DNA from: a bacterium
GTDB lineage: Bacteria; Electryoneota; B3-LCP
Assembly: GCA_026394195.1 (NCBI GenBank)
Contig: JAPKYS010000023.1
Coordinates: 248,001-312,000, forward strand
Reading direction: 5' to 3'
DNA length: 64,000 nt
The position numbers were made by a program, and so were the translations under genes. The stretch's first letter is position 1, and each line of letters begins with the position of its first letter. A model generated the notes under the pieces. That model did not search any database and was not told where the DNA came from. It saw only the letters and a program-made list of their open reading frames with translations. Below are positions 8,522-18,029 of the stretch, piece after piece.

Positions 8522-11080
8522 CTATTTAAGCAGCACCATTTTACGATATTCCAGGTTATCTCCAGCTTTGATCGCGTAAAGGTAAACTCCGGAAGCTGCA
8601 ATTTTTCCTGAAGCGTCTTTGCCATCCCAGATGGCGGTATGCTGACCGGCGATCTGTGCGCCGTCAACCAGGATGCGGATCTGCCGGCCCATGACGTCAT
8701 AGACCACCAGTTTGACCGGCAGAATATTAGGCAGAGTGTAATTGATCTTGGTAGTCGCGTTGAAAGGATTCGGGTAACTTTGGTCCAGACTGAACTCGAA
8801 GGGCTTCGGTGGTTGGTAATTTTTTACTGCCAAGAATCCGGAGTAGTCACCTTCATCTCGGAGCTCGATTTTATACGTGCCGTAGCTGTAGGTAAAAAAT
8901 CCGGTAATGCTCTCAAATGTGCTCCCAGGACCTGTCAGGCCGAAGAGCGAATCCAGCCGGCTGGCGTCATCGTCGATCAGACAGGGTCCGCTGCCATCAT
9001 CGATAGTCCAATCGTACTGGTTGACCGATGTGACGGTGACATTATGCACCGTAACCAGCACGCTTTCGTACGATTCAACTGCGGGATTGGCATTCGATAA
9101 AGCCCAGGTGTTTACCGAAAGCGGCGAGCGAGTGCCGGTTCCAGTGATAGAAACCTGGCTGACGTCAATCAACTTAGTTAATCCGGTCCATTTGTACGTG
9201 AATTCCGGATCAGTTTCGACCACGGTGCCGGTAATAACGGCTTTCTGACCGCGATTCAGCGGTTGAGTGATCCAGGAGACGCCGATCCCTCCCCAGGGAG
9301 CGTCCGCATCCTGAAGCACAACTTCCTTGTAGTCGTTGTAGATCATCGAATCTGTGGTCACCACACCTTCGATACTGACTTCATAGCTCTTGAAAGGGCT
9401 GTTCCCAGCAGGCCAGGGCGTGTATTGCACGTCATGACAGGTGAGGATATTGCCTGTGGTAACCGGAAAACAGAACATCTCCAGTGTCGTATCAGGGGGT
9501 TCGATGCCCACATTTCCTGAATCATCGACGGCTCGGATAAAGTAATTCACCCAATCGCCGGGATTGACAGGGGTGGGGAAACTGCCTTCCCAGAAGAAAC
9601 CTCCCGTGAAATTGAGGTGCGCTACCTGGTAGGCTCCATTGTTGACGCTGTAGTACACTTGACAGGAATCGACCATGGAATTGTCGGTGATTTCGCAAAT
9701 CAGGTTGACGTCATCTTCAGGATGAGGTATGCCAGGTTCACGGATGCAATTGACGACGTCCGGAGGACCTGAGCCGATCACGATGTCGCTCCGGTACAGG
9801 GGTTCTATCTGGTAGGAGGACGAGTCGGAATAGAATCCATAATGGTTATACATCCAACCCCGAATCAACTGAACCGTCGTCCCCACCGGTGGTCTGACAT
9901 ACCCATAAATGGAGTCGGAATCATCGTCCACATAGGTCGGTCCTGACCCGTCAGAGACTTTCCATTGATAATAAGGGAGGTTGTTGGCGGTTACCATCGC
10001 ATTTTGAATCTTTACCATAACATTTTCCCATTGCTCGGCTTTGGTCGGCCAATTGAGGTCTCCCGTGGGGAGAATCGGTTCATTTGGTACAGGTTGACCA
10101 ATCCCCAGGATCTGGATCGGTTCAGTGATGAACATCTCAGTCATGCTCGCTGGACTGGTGACGTATTCGGAGATACGACCTGTAACCTTTACCTTGAATC
10201 CTTCAAACAGCGATGGGAACGCTGTTGAATCCGGATCGTAGCACATGATGCCGGACCAGGGACCGCCATGTACGTCCTGATAATTAAATTTGACTCCCGC
10301 TCCAGCATATGATAACCCGGTTGGCATGGTAACTATGCCTTCTACCTCGACCGTATCACTGGTTGCATAGGATGAATCCTGCAAAGTCAGAAGATCGCTG
10401 TACCTCACCTGCTGAACCCATTGAAGGGTGCGGCTAATTCCGGGTGGCGTGATGTCGTTCGTCAAGCGAGGTTCCAGCTTGAACTGCCCGCCCGAATAAT
10501 TTACCACGCCGGTGACATAAGCCAGTGCCTGCCCATTGGTCGGCCAGAAGTACCACTCGGCATCGCCGCCGATCCAGCAGGCGCCTGATCCGTCGGTCAC
10601 CTGAAAATCGGCACAGCCGGGACCGGGATTGGTGACGGTCAGGTTGCTGACCTTGACCAGGCATCCTTCATACTGCTCGCTTGCCATAGCTAACGTCGTT
10701 GCAGTCAAGGGTTGGTATAAAGTATTATCATGGGAGAGGATGGAATGGCTGGTGACATTCTGGATGACCGTCATCCCATCGACCTCAGCAACGACGCCGG
10801 TCAGATGCACCTGGTCCCCCTGCGCCACGGGATGGCTAGGATCATTCACCTTGATTCCGCTCCAGGATGTGCCGGCATCCTGGATGAAGTAATAATCGCT
10901 GCCGAAGGCATACCCTTCAGCAGTGACGTAGGCGATGACTGTTACGGATTGCCCCACCAGGGGAGATTCGCCCCCCGGCGCAGTGGTATACTGTATGTCA
11001 TGGATGGTGGTGGCGCCGGTTAACCCGGCGAATACGAGTATCGCCAGGCTGATGCTGAAAATCGATACCGTGCGCTTCAT
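8522..11080 (-). CDS. secreted OB-fold-like/Ig-domain protein with FlgD-like C-terminal sorting domain
   Basis: 852 aa; signal peptide; repeated IHDIQYT...GQSVTVIAYVTAEG... and CHDVQYTPWPAGNSPFKSYEVSIEGVVT... modules; C-terminus YPNPFNATTKINYTLPNILPVKLVVYDVMGRQIRILVDG...SGVYLYAIKAGDNLEYRKMVLLK. Confidence 0.75.
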   Translation of the reverse strand: MKRTVSIFSISLAILVFAGLTGATTIHDIQYTTAPGGESPLVGQSVTVIAYVTAEGYAFGSDYYFIQDAGTSWSGIKVNDPSHPVAQGDQVHLTGVVAEVDGMTVIQNVTSHSILSHDNTLYQPLTATTLAMASEQYEGCLVKVSNLTVTNPGPGCADFQVTDGSGACWIGGDAEWYFWPTNGQALAYVTGVVNYSGGQFKLEPRLTNDITPPGISRTLQWVQQVRYSDLLTLQDSSYATSDTVEVEGIVTMPTGLSYAGAGVKFNYQDVHGGPWSGIMCYDPDSTAFPSLFEGFKVKVTGRISEYVTSPASMTEMFITEPIQILGIGQPVPNEPILPTGDLNWPTKAEQWENVMVKIQNAMVTANNLPYYQWKVSDGSGPTYVDDDSDSIYGYVRPPVGTTVQLIRGWMYNHYGFYSDSSSYQIEPLYRSDIVIGSGPPDVVNCIREPGIPHPEDDVNLICEITDNSMVDSCQVYYSVNNGAYQVAHLNFTGGFFWEGSFPTPVNPGDWVNYFIRAVDDSGNVGIEPPDTTLEMFCFPVTTGNILTCHDVQYTPWPAGNSPFKSYEVSIEGVVTTDSMIYNDYKEVVLQDADAPWGGIGVSWITQPLNRGQKAVITGTVVETDPEFTYKWTGLTKLIDVSQVSITGTGTRSPLSVNTWALSNANPAVESYESVLVTVHNVTVTSVNQYDWTIDDGSGPCLIDDDASRLDSLFGLTGPGSTFESITGFFTYSYGTYKIELRDEGDYSGFLAVKNYQPPKPFEFSLDQSYPNPFNATTKINYTLPNILPVKLVVYDVMGRQIRILVDGAQIAGQHTAIWDGKDASGKIAASGVYLYAIKAGDNLEYRKMVLLK

Positions 11081-11147
11081 GAAACCTCCCTGCAGTTTAT
11101 TGTTTATACTGACGTATTTTCGAAAGCGCGAAGCAAGCCCTCAGTCG

Positions 11148-13334
11148 TTACTTGATGACCATAAACGTGCCGGTCTTGATCGTTCCGGTGGATAAATCTT
11201 CCACGGTGTAGAGATACAACCCTGTGGCGATTTCCTGATAGTTTTTATTCAGCAGGTCCCAAGCATGTTCACCTCCCGAGAAAGCCGTCTTGGATCCATA
11301 GCTCCCCGAACCGATGCGGCCGACGTCGCTGCCGTTGTATGAAGCCGCATCATGATCAATTGTATCTACCAGGTCACCGGAAAGGGTGTAGATACGGATT
11401 TCTGCTCTGGATGGAAGGAACTGGAACCAGATCATTCTCTGAGTCGGGCCAGGACCATCCCAGGCCGCTGATACACGATACGGGTTGGGATAAACACCGA
11501 CTCTGGAGTCGTTCGATGCAACGGCGGGTGTTCCCGGGTAGGCATAGGTCCGGTTTTCCAATTGTGCGGATTCCAGGCTGGGCAGGTTGTTTTGTGGATT
11601 CCCTCGGTCATAAGCGGTAATGGCGTAGTACAACCCACCCGCTGACGATGGCCATCCGTTCAGGACGCCTGAATCTACAAACGCATACTGATATTCGATC
11701 CCATTGATCATCACCGGCTGTTCGAGCTGGACGGCAGAAAATCCAGTATTGAATCCGATCAAACTCGTATCCGGATTTTGTGGATCTAAAACATAATTGA
11801 GGTCATATTGTGCCAATAAAGTATATTCTTGATTAGATCCGATGGTCTTCGGAGCGGAATAGATCCGATAGCCTTCAAAATCTTTAAAACCGGTTAGAGA
11901 GTCGATAGCGGATTCGGCGCTGTTATCCCAGTAGAGTGTCACCTTCCCGTCACCGGGAACGACGGCCATCCGCGGAGACGGCGGCGGCTTGGGGAAGACA
12001 TAGTGATCCAACTGCCCATTGCCGTTAATGTCTTCGCCGGGGTCTAAAATTCCATTGCCATTGCCGTCTTCGCCGTTGTAGATGGTCTGCGCCCATTGGG
12101 CATTGAGCAGAAGATTGGCACGCCTCGCCGGAACGTCATCCGGGTAGTTTCCCGCCCAGCGACCGCAAACGATAGCGAACACTGCATTGGCGGATTCACC
12201 GGCGCCCAGAGTTTGAAATGGTCCGCAGGAAAGCAGCATCATCCAGCTTTCGGTGGCGTTCTGCGGGTTCAAGGGCGCGCCGGCTACCGTGTAGCCGGGA
12301 ATGTGGGCGTAATCTCCGGCAGTGGTCAAGCGCTCGTAACGCTCTTCGTCGTCGACCGGCATCACCCACTGCGGGTAGTCAATCGAAGATGAAGTATTCC
12401 AGGGCCACTGGCGGTAGTAGATATCAAAGGAATCGGATCTTGCTTCTCCACCCAGAACTGTGACTCCAACATAGCTTTGAGACCAGCCGTCATCACCGTC
12501 TTCGTCGAAGGAAATACCCATTTTAAGGTTGTTGGTCTGGACGAAATTGTTCAAGTTATCATACCAGTTCCATCGACCACCGGGACCGCCTCCGGGGCTT
12601 AAATCGGTATAGTTCATATTCCCGACTGAGGCATCCAACCACAAGCCAACATACAACCGTTCAATGGATGAAGTATCCAAATTGGTGATAGTAAAGTTAA
12701 GAATGGCAAATGCATCAGCGTAGGAATAATTCCAGCAATAGACTTCCTGTTGGACGGCGATTTTCAGAGGAACATGATCAGGAATCGGCGTTGTGGTTCC
12801 AGGCAGTACGGTGTTGGTATCTGTGAAGGCGCAAATTAAATCCTGGTGCGATATGGCCGCGGGATCGAAGAGCGGAGAGGTCAGAATGCTGGATCGGGTG
12901 CGCACACTGTCCGCTTCGGAAAGAGTATTGGTGAATTCCAATCCGGGTTGTCCTGCTGAGAAAACCCCGTCAGTAATACCGGTACTGACATGGGTTTCGC
13001 CGCCGCGAATACCGCCGACCCACAATCCGCCGTACGAGATATGTTCCACTTGTTCTTTCGGCAGATTGGAATGCAGCTTGTAGACACAGGAAGGTTGGTT
13101 GAGCAGCGAGTAGCTTTCATCAAACCGCCGGCCCAATAGCCCGAAGTTGGATATCGTCAGTCCGAGGTTTCCCTCGCTGGTATAGTGGCGGCTGTCATCA
13201 GCGGAGATGCCTCGCAGAGCGGGTGGGTACTTGGAGCTGGGGCGATCCTGTGCTAACGCAAGCGTCGTCCCGACCAGCGCTAAAAGCAGGATCCTTGTTG
13301 TGATCTTCAGGATGTTATTGCTTCTTGATTTCAT
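11148..13334 (-). CDS. secreted surface protein with calcium-binding-like repeat and C-terminal sorting domain
   Basis: 728 aa; signal peptide; dockerin-like GEDGNGNGILDPGEDINGNGQLD; C-terminal VGVYPNPYRVSAAW...GLYLYTVEDLSTGTIKTGTFMVIK. Confidence 0.7.
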   Translation of the reverse strand: MKSRSNNILKITTRILLLALVGTTLALAQDRPSSKYPPALRGISADDSRHYTSEGNLGLTISNFGLLGRRFDESYSLLNQPSCVYKLHSNLPKEQVEHISYGGLWVGGIRGGETHVSTGITDGVFSAGQPGLEFTNTLSEADSVRTRSSILTSPLFDPAAISHQDLICAFTDTNTVLPGTTTPIPDHVPLKIAVQQEVYCWNYSYADAFAILNFTITNLDTSSIERLYVGLWLDASVGNMNYTDLSPGGGPGGRWNWYDNLNNFVQTNNLKMGISFDEDGDDGWSQSYVGVTVLGGEARSDSFDIYYRQWPWNTSSSIDYPQWVMPVDDEERYERLTTAGDYAHIPGYTVAGAPLNPQNATESWMMLLSCGPFQTLGAGESANAVFAIVCGRWAGNYPDDVPARRANLLLNAQWAQTIYNGEDGNGNGILDPGEDINGNGQLDHYVFPKPPPSPRMAVVPGDGKVTLYWDNSAESAIDSLTGFKDFEGYRIYSAPKTIGSNQEYTLLAQYDLNYVLDPQNPDTSLIGFNTGFSAVQLEQPVMINGIEYQYAFVDSGVLNGWPSSAGGLYYAITAYDRGNPQNNLPSLESAQLENRTYAYPGTPAVASNDSRVGVYPNPYRVSAAWDGPGPTQRMIWFQFLPSRAEIRIYTLSGDLVDTIDHDAASYNGSDVGRIGSGSYGSKTAFSGGEHAWDLLNKNYQEIATGLYLYTVEDLSTGTIKTGTFMVIK

Positions 13335-13461
13335 CTTTGCAACTTGGAGAAGATAATATTAGAATAACTGAGGATGCAATAAAAAAGCAAACTTCCAGCA
13401 GCATTCAACGTATCTTCATTAAAGTTAAAAATTAAATGAAATACTGAGGTAGTACACAACC

Positions 13462-13896
13462 ATGAGAAAATACTTAATGATAATTGCTCTGATAGCCCTC
13501 GTGGCCGGTAGGAGCTATGCTCATGATGGTGAAAAAGCCCATCATGAAATGGAACATGCAGCCTTGCCTGCGGTCACGGTTACCGGACAGATCATCGATC
13601 CGGTCTGTTTCCTCGGGCATGATGCTTCTGGACCTGACCATCGTGTTTGTGCTCAGGCATGCGCCAAAATGGGAATCAGTCTGGCTTTCTTCAACGACGC
13701 CGATCACCAGATCTACATGATATTCCCGACCGGTCACGCCAACCCTAACGACAAGGTAGTCGATTTCGCTGAGAAACGCGTCGAGATCACCGGAACCATC
13801 CATAAAAAGGATGGGTATCAGGGGATAGAAGTCCAGAGTATTAAAGAAATCGGTGAAGGAAAAAACATTGCAAACGTGGACAGTAGCGCTAAATAA
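13462..13896 (+). CDS. small exported Cys-rich protein of unknown function
   Basis: 144 aa; signal peptide; VTGQIIDPVCFLGHDASGPDHRVCAQACAKMGISLAFF, possible metal/haem-associated Cys/His pattern. Confidence 0.6.
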   Translation: MRKYLMIIALIALVAGRSYAHDGEKAHHEMEHAALPAVTVTGQIIDPVCFLGHDASGPDHRVCAQACAKMGISLAFFNDADHQIYMIFPTGHANPNDKVVDFAEKRVEITGTIHKKDGYQGIEVQSIKEIGEGKNIANVDSSAK

Positions 13897-14404
13897 ACCG
13901 CTGATTTCCGTGAGGAATCAATCGCAACGAGGGTGGCGAATATTCATTTTAATTTGTCACCCTTATTTTCTTTTTCTTAGCATTCTCCTGCTGGTTATCT
14001 CATCGATTTCAGTGGAAGCCTCAGATTGGAAAGCGCCCGTGTGGGCTGATACTCTGAAGAGAGACACGGTTCCTGATAGTACAACACTGATAAAAGCAAG
14101 GGAAATTTATCAAAAGAACTGCTCAATTTGTCATGGTACAAGCGGCAAGGGGGATGGGATGATGTCCGTCGGCATGCAACCCTCTCCGGCTGATTTTACT
14201 CAATCTGACCGGATGTCAAAGCAAACGGATGGTGAACTCTTTTTGAAGATTTCCAACGGGAAGAGACCCATGCCCGCTTGGAAGAATGATTTATCTGAAG
14301 AACAGATCTGGGAATTGATCGCACTCCTGCGAACCTTCAGCCATCCATCAAGCCTTTCAGACAGCCTGTCATCCCCAACCCAACCAGATTCTACTCAGCG
14401 ATGA
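13853..14404 (+). CDS. membrane-anchored c-type cytochrome (start uncertain; GTG near 13910 possible)
   Basis: IYQKNCSICHGTSGKGDG (CxxCH), distal Met in RPMPAWKNDLSEEQIWELIALLRTF; hydrophobic N-terminus. Confidence 0.8.
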   Translation: MKEKTLQTWTVALNKPLISVRNQSQRGWRIFILICHPYFLFLSILLLVISSISVEASDWKAPVWADTLKRDTVPDSTTLIKAREIYQKNCSICHGTSGKGDGMMSVGMQPSPADFTQSDRMSKQTDGELFLKISNGKRPMPAWKNDLSEEQIWELIALLRTFSHPSSLSDSLSSPTQPDSTQR

Positions 14405-14828
14405 GTGGCTCTTCTCGTCACCTCGTTAAAAACGCCACATAACTCCCTGCGCTGCCCACATTAAGCTGTCGATTAAAGCTTTGTAAACAGTGGCTTTACT
14501 TCCAGAGGTGTTCGCACGCTTCCCTCGCTCGCTAATATACACTCGACTCTACCCAAAAAAAAGTTAAAAATTGGTGAAGGTGTTAAGGGTCGTCAAGAGA
14601 GTTCAGGTAGTCCCAAAATAAAATCAACCCTTGGCATCAGTTTGAATAAATCTTTTGGATGATAGTTGTTTTAGCGTCAGGAAATGTTACTATTTTTACC
14701 ATGACAACATGACCCCTTCCAATTGCTGAATAAAAACTTGCTTTTGAATGCGATCATCTTTATAATAGCCACAAATGGTGAACTAGCAGCCAAAAAATGA
14801 AAAACGATCCTCTTTAAATTCAAAATAT

Positions 14829-17800
14829 ATGAAAGACAAACTGATCAAAGCCGCTAATCGCCCTGCTCGAACGGTTAATAAATCAAAATCCGAGGACTAC
14901 TCCACGCAAAAGCGCATTCAAGGGACTCTGCAAAAGAGTGAAGAACAATATCGCTTAATGTTCACTGCCAACCCTTACCCCTTGTTCATTTGTGATATGG
15001 ATACTCTTCAATTCGTGGAGGTCAATGACGCAGCCGTAGACCAATACGGTTATTCGCGCGCTGAATTTTCATCAATGACTCTGAAGGATATTCGTCCCGA
15101 TAGTGAAATTCCTCGTATGAAGACAATTGTTGCCCAAGCACACCGAGGAATAAACAAGCTGGGCGTCCTCTGCCATCGCAAAAAGGACGGGACAATCATC
15201 GATATGGATGTTTCCTGTCATGTGACGCACCAGGACGGGAAGACGCTATCCTACATTTTAGCTCAAAATGTGTCGGAGCGCATCCTGGCAGAGCAAGCGC
15301 TGGAAAGATCATTGCGCGATTGGTATACGATCTTTGAAGCCGTTGGTCATCCTACCATTATTCTGGACGAGAATCATACGATTCTTGAATCAAATTCAGC
15401 CGTGCAGAGTGCGACGAAACTATCTTCCGGCAAGTTGAGAGGGAAAAAATGTTGGGAAGTATTTCATGGGTCAGAAACGAAAAGTGCGATAGCACAATGC
15501 CCGTTGCAACAATGTCTTGCCAATGGCAAGTTCAAATCAGTTACTTCACAAGTGGAGGCATTTGGTGGTTATTATCTGGTCTCATGCACGCCGGTGCCTG
15601 ATCGAGAGGGCAATGTTGAGAAAATAATCCATATTATGACAGATATCACTGAACGCGTCCGTGCTGAGGAGGCTTTGCGGGAATCGGAGGAGTACCTCAA
15701 TAAGATTATAAATTCAATTGCTGATCCGGTATTCGTTAAAGATAGCCTGCACAAATTTATATTAGTTAACGACGCATTTTGCAACTTATTCAACCATAAA
15801 CGCGAAGAACTTCTACATAAGACTGATTATGATTTCATCGCCAAGGAAGAGGTGGACGTTTTTTGGGAAAGAGACGATATCGTGCTCGCAGCCGGGCGGG
15901 AAGACATTAATGAAGAATTATTCACACGCCACGGGGGGGACGTCCGTACTCTTCACACCAAAAAGACACGATATATTGACAATAATGGTGAAAAATATGT
16001 CGTGGGGGTGATCAGAGACGTCACCGATAGAAAACGCGCGGAGGAAGAGCTTCGGTCAATTTCGGCGAAGCAGGTTGCAATCTTGACGGCTGTACCGGAC
16101 ATTATCACTGAAGTTGATAACAATAAAGTATACACCTGGGTCAATCAGGCTGGTATCGACTTCTTCGGTGAAGATGTGATCGGGAAAGAAGCAGCTTACT
16201 ATTTTGAAGGTGAACAAGATACTTACCAAATCGTCCAACCACTATTCGGGGGCGACTCCAGTCTGTTCTTTGTCGAAAGCTGGCAGCGCCGCAAAGATGG
16301 AGAAAAACGGTTACTTGCCTGGCGATGTAGAAATCTACGGGATGCGGGGGGAAATGTCATCGGTGCTCTCTCATCGGCTCATGACCTCACCGAGCGACGA
16401 CGTTCAAGAGTTGCCCTCGAAGATTCTGAATCCAAGTATCGTTCCTTGATTGAGCAATCCAATGACGCAATTTATCTCTTATTGGGCGATCGGTTTGAAA
16501 TCGTCAACCAAAGATTCTGCGACATGTTCGAAGTCACTGGCCAGGAAGTGACCGATCCAAAATTTAATTTTATGGATATGGTCGCGCCTTCCAGCAAGGC
16601 TTCGATTGCAGAGCGAACCTCTATGGTGGCGCAAAACCAGGAGCCCTCTCGCCAGTATGAATTTAACGCTCTCACTAAATCCGGTAGAGAGCTGGTTCTG
16701 GAAGCATCAGTTAGTTATGTCAATTTCGGCAGCAGGGTGGCAACTCAAGGTATTCTTCATGACATCTCGGAGCGACGTTTATTGGAAGCTCAATTCCGCC
16801 AGGCTCAGAAGATGGAAGCCGTAGGGCGCTTGGCTGGGGGAGTGGCGCACGATTTCAATAATCTGCTGAGTATTATCACAGGTCATACCGAATTGGCAGT
16901 GATGTCGCTTAAACCCGGTGATCCGTTGCAGCAGGAATTTAAAATCGTCCAGGAAGCAGCACTACGTGCCTCAAGGTTGACTCGCCAACTACTTGCTTTC
17001 AGCCGGAAGCAGGCGCTCGAACCCAGAATTGTCAATTTAAATATGATCATCTCGGATCTCGAAAAGATGCTGCACAGGATCATCAGCTCAGATCTGCAGA
17101 TGTCGACGCTCTTTAAAAGGGATTTATGGAAAACTAAAGTCGATCCAATGCAGATTGAGCAAGTCATTATCAATCTGGTAGTCAACGCCTGTGATGCTAT
17201 GCCGGATGGCGGTGAATTGGCCATTGAAACCGATAATGTTATTATTGATGATGAGGCTCCCCCAACCGTTGAGAAAGTACCGCCCGGTTCATACGTGACA
17301 ATCGCCGTATCGGATACTGGGCAGGGGATGACCGAAGAGATTAAAGCACGAGTGTTCGATCCCTTTTTCACCACCAAGAGCGCAGATAAAGGGACCGGGC
17401 TGGGTCTCTCGACTGTTTATGGTATTGTTAAGCAGCATGGCGGGAGCGTCACCGTACACAGCGTTTTAGGCGAGGGATCTACTTTTGCAATTTATTTACC
17501 ACGCTGTATGGAAGGGGTTGAAGTCGATCAAAAATCATCCACCGCCGCTGATACGCCAGGTGGAATCGAAACGATTCTGCTGGTGGAAGACGAAGATGGT
17601 GTGAGGGAGATTATTTCCAGCATCCTGAAGAGACTCGGGTATCGCGTCATCGAAGCCAAGGCCAGCGGAGACGCCTATCTGCTGACTCAGAAACTGAAAA
17701 TGCCTGTCGCGTTGGTCATTACGGATTTAATCATGCCTAACATGAACGGGATCGAATTGGTTGGTCATATTCGCAAGCTCTGGCCTGATGTGCGGGTGCT

Positions 17801-17948
17801 CTACATGTCAGGTTACGCGGAAGGTTCGGCAAGGCACCAGGCGCTTGGGATTCTGGATGCGCCTTTCCTACAAAAGCCGTTTAGCTTCTCGTCGTTGGGT
17901 CGCAAAGTACGCGAGGTGCTGGACGCCAAAGTAAATCCCCAAAACTAA
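14829..17948 (+). CDS. multi-PAS hybrid sensor histidine kinase with C-terminal receiver domain
   Basis: 1039 aa; about five PAS units; H-box MEAVGRLAGGVAHDFNNLL; HATPase NACDAMPDGG...GTGLGLSTVYGIVKQHGG; REC ILLVEDEDGVREI...VITDLIMPNMNG. Confidence 0.92.
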   Translation: MKDKLIKAANRPARTVNKSKSEDYSTQKRIQGTLQKSEEQYRLMFTANPYPLFICDMDTLQFVEVNDAAVDQYGYSRAEFSSMTLKDIRPDSEIPRMKTIVAQAHRGINKLGVLCHRKKDGTIIDMDVSCHVTHQDGKTLSYILAQNVSERILAEQALERSLRDWYTIFEAVGHPTIILDENHTILESNSAVQSATKLSSGKLRGKKCWEVFHGSETKSAIAQCPLQQCLANGKFKSVTSQVEAFGGYYLVSCTPVPDREGNVEKIIHIMTDITERVRAEEALRESEEYLNKIINSIADPVFVKDSLHKFILVNDAFCNLFNHKREELLHKTDYDFIAKEEVDVFWERDDIVLAAGREDINEELFTRHGGDVRTLHTKKTRYIDNNGEKYVVGVIRDVTDRKRAEEELRSISAKQVAILTAVPDIITEVDNNKVYTWVNQAGIDFFGEDVIGKEAAYYFEGEQDTYQIVQPLFGGDSSLFFVESWQRRKDGEKRLLAWRCRNLRDAGGNVIGALSSAHDLTERRRSRVALEDSESKYRSLIEQSNDAIYLLLGDRFEIVNQRFCDMFEVTGQEVTDPKFNFMDMVAPSSKASIAERTSMVAQNQEPSRQYEFNALTKSGRELVLEASVSYVNFGSRVATQGILHDISERRLLEAQFRQAQKMEAVGRLAGGVAHDFNNLLSIITGHTELAVMSLKPGDPLQQEFKIVQEAALRASRLTRQLLAFSRKQALEPRIVNLNMIISDLEKMLHRIISSDLQMSTLFKRDLWKTKVDPMQIEQVIINLVVNACDAMPDGGELAIETDNVIIDDEAPPTVEKVPPGSYVTIAVSDTGQGMTEEIKARVFDPFFTTKSADKGTGLGLSTVYGIVKQHGGSVTVHSVLGEGSTFAIYLPRCMEGVEVDQKSSTAADTPGGIETILLVEDEDGVREIISSILKRLGYRVIEAKASGDAYLLTQKLKMPVALVITDLIMPNMNGIELVGHIRKLWPDVRVLYMSGYAEGSARHQALGILDAPFLQKPFSFSSLGRKVREVLDAKVNPQN

Positions 17949-17971
17949 GCGTTGCTTCTGAATAATAAAAA

Positions 17972-18003
17972 GAGGCTGTCCCAAATCCTTTCGGGACAGC
18001 CTC
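17972..18003. terminator. hairpin between convergent genes (possible bidirectional terminator)
   Basis: gaggctgtccc(aaatccttt-c)gggacagcctc inverted repeat directly after the kinase gene; A/T-rich flanks. Confidence 0.7.
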
Positions 18004-18029
18004 CTCTAGTTTCTATCCCTATACTGCTC

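Noticed and set aside
14405-14828. Possible sigma54 site (ttggcatcagtttgaa)
   Set aside because: Weak match to TGGCAC-N5-TTGCA, especially at -12.
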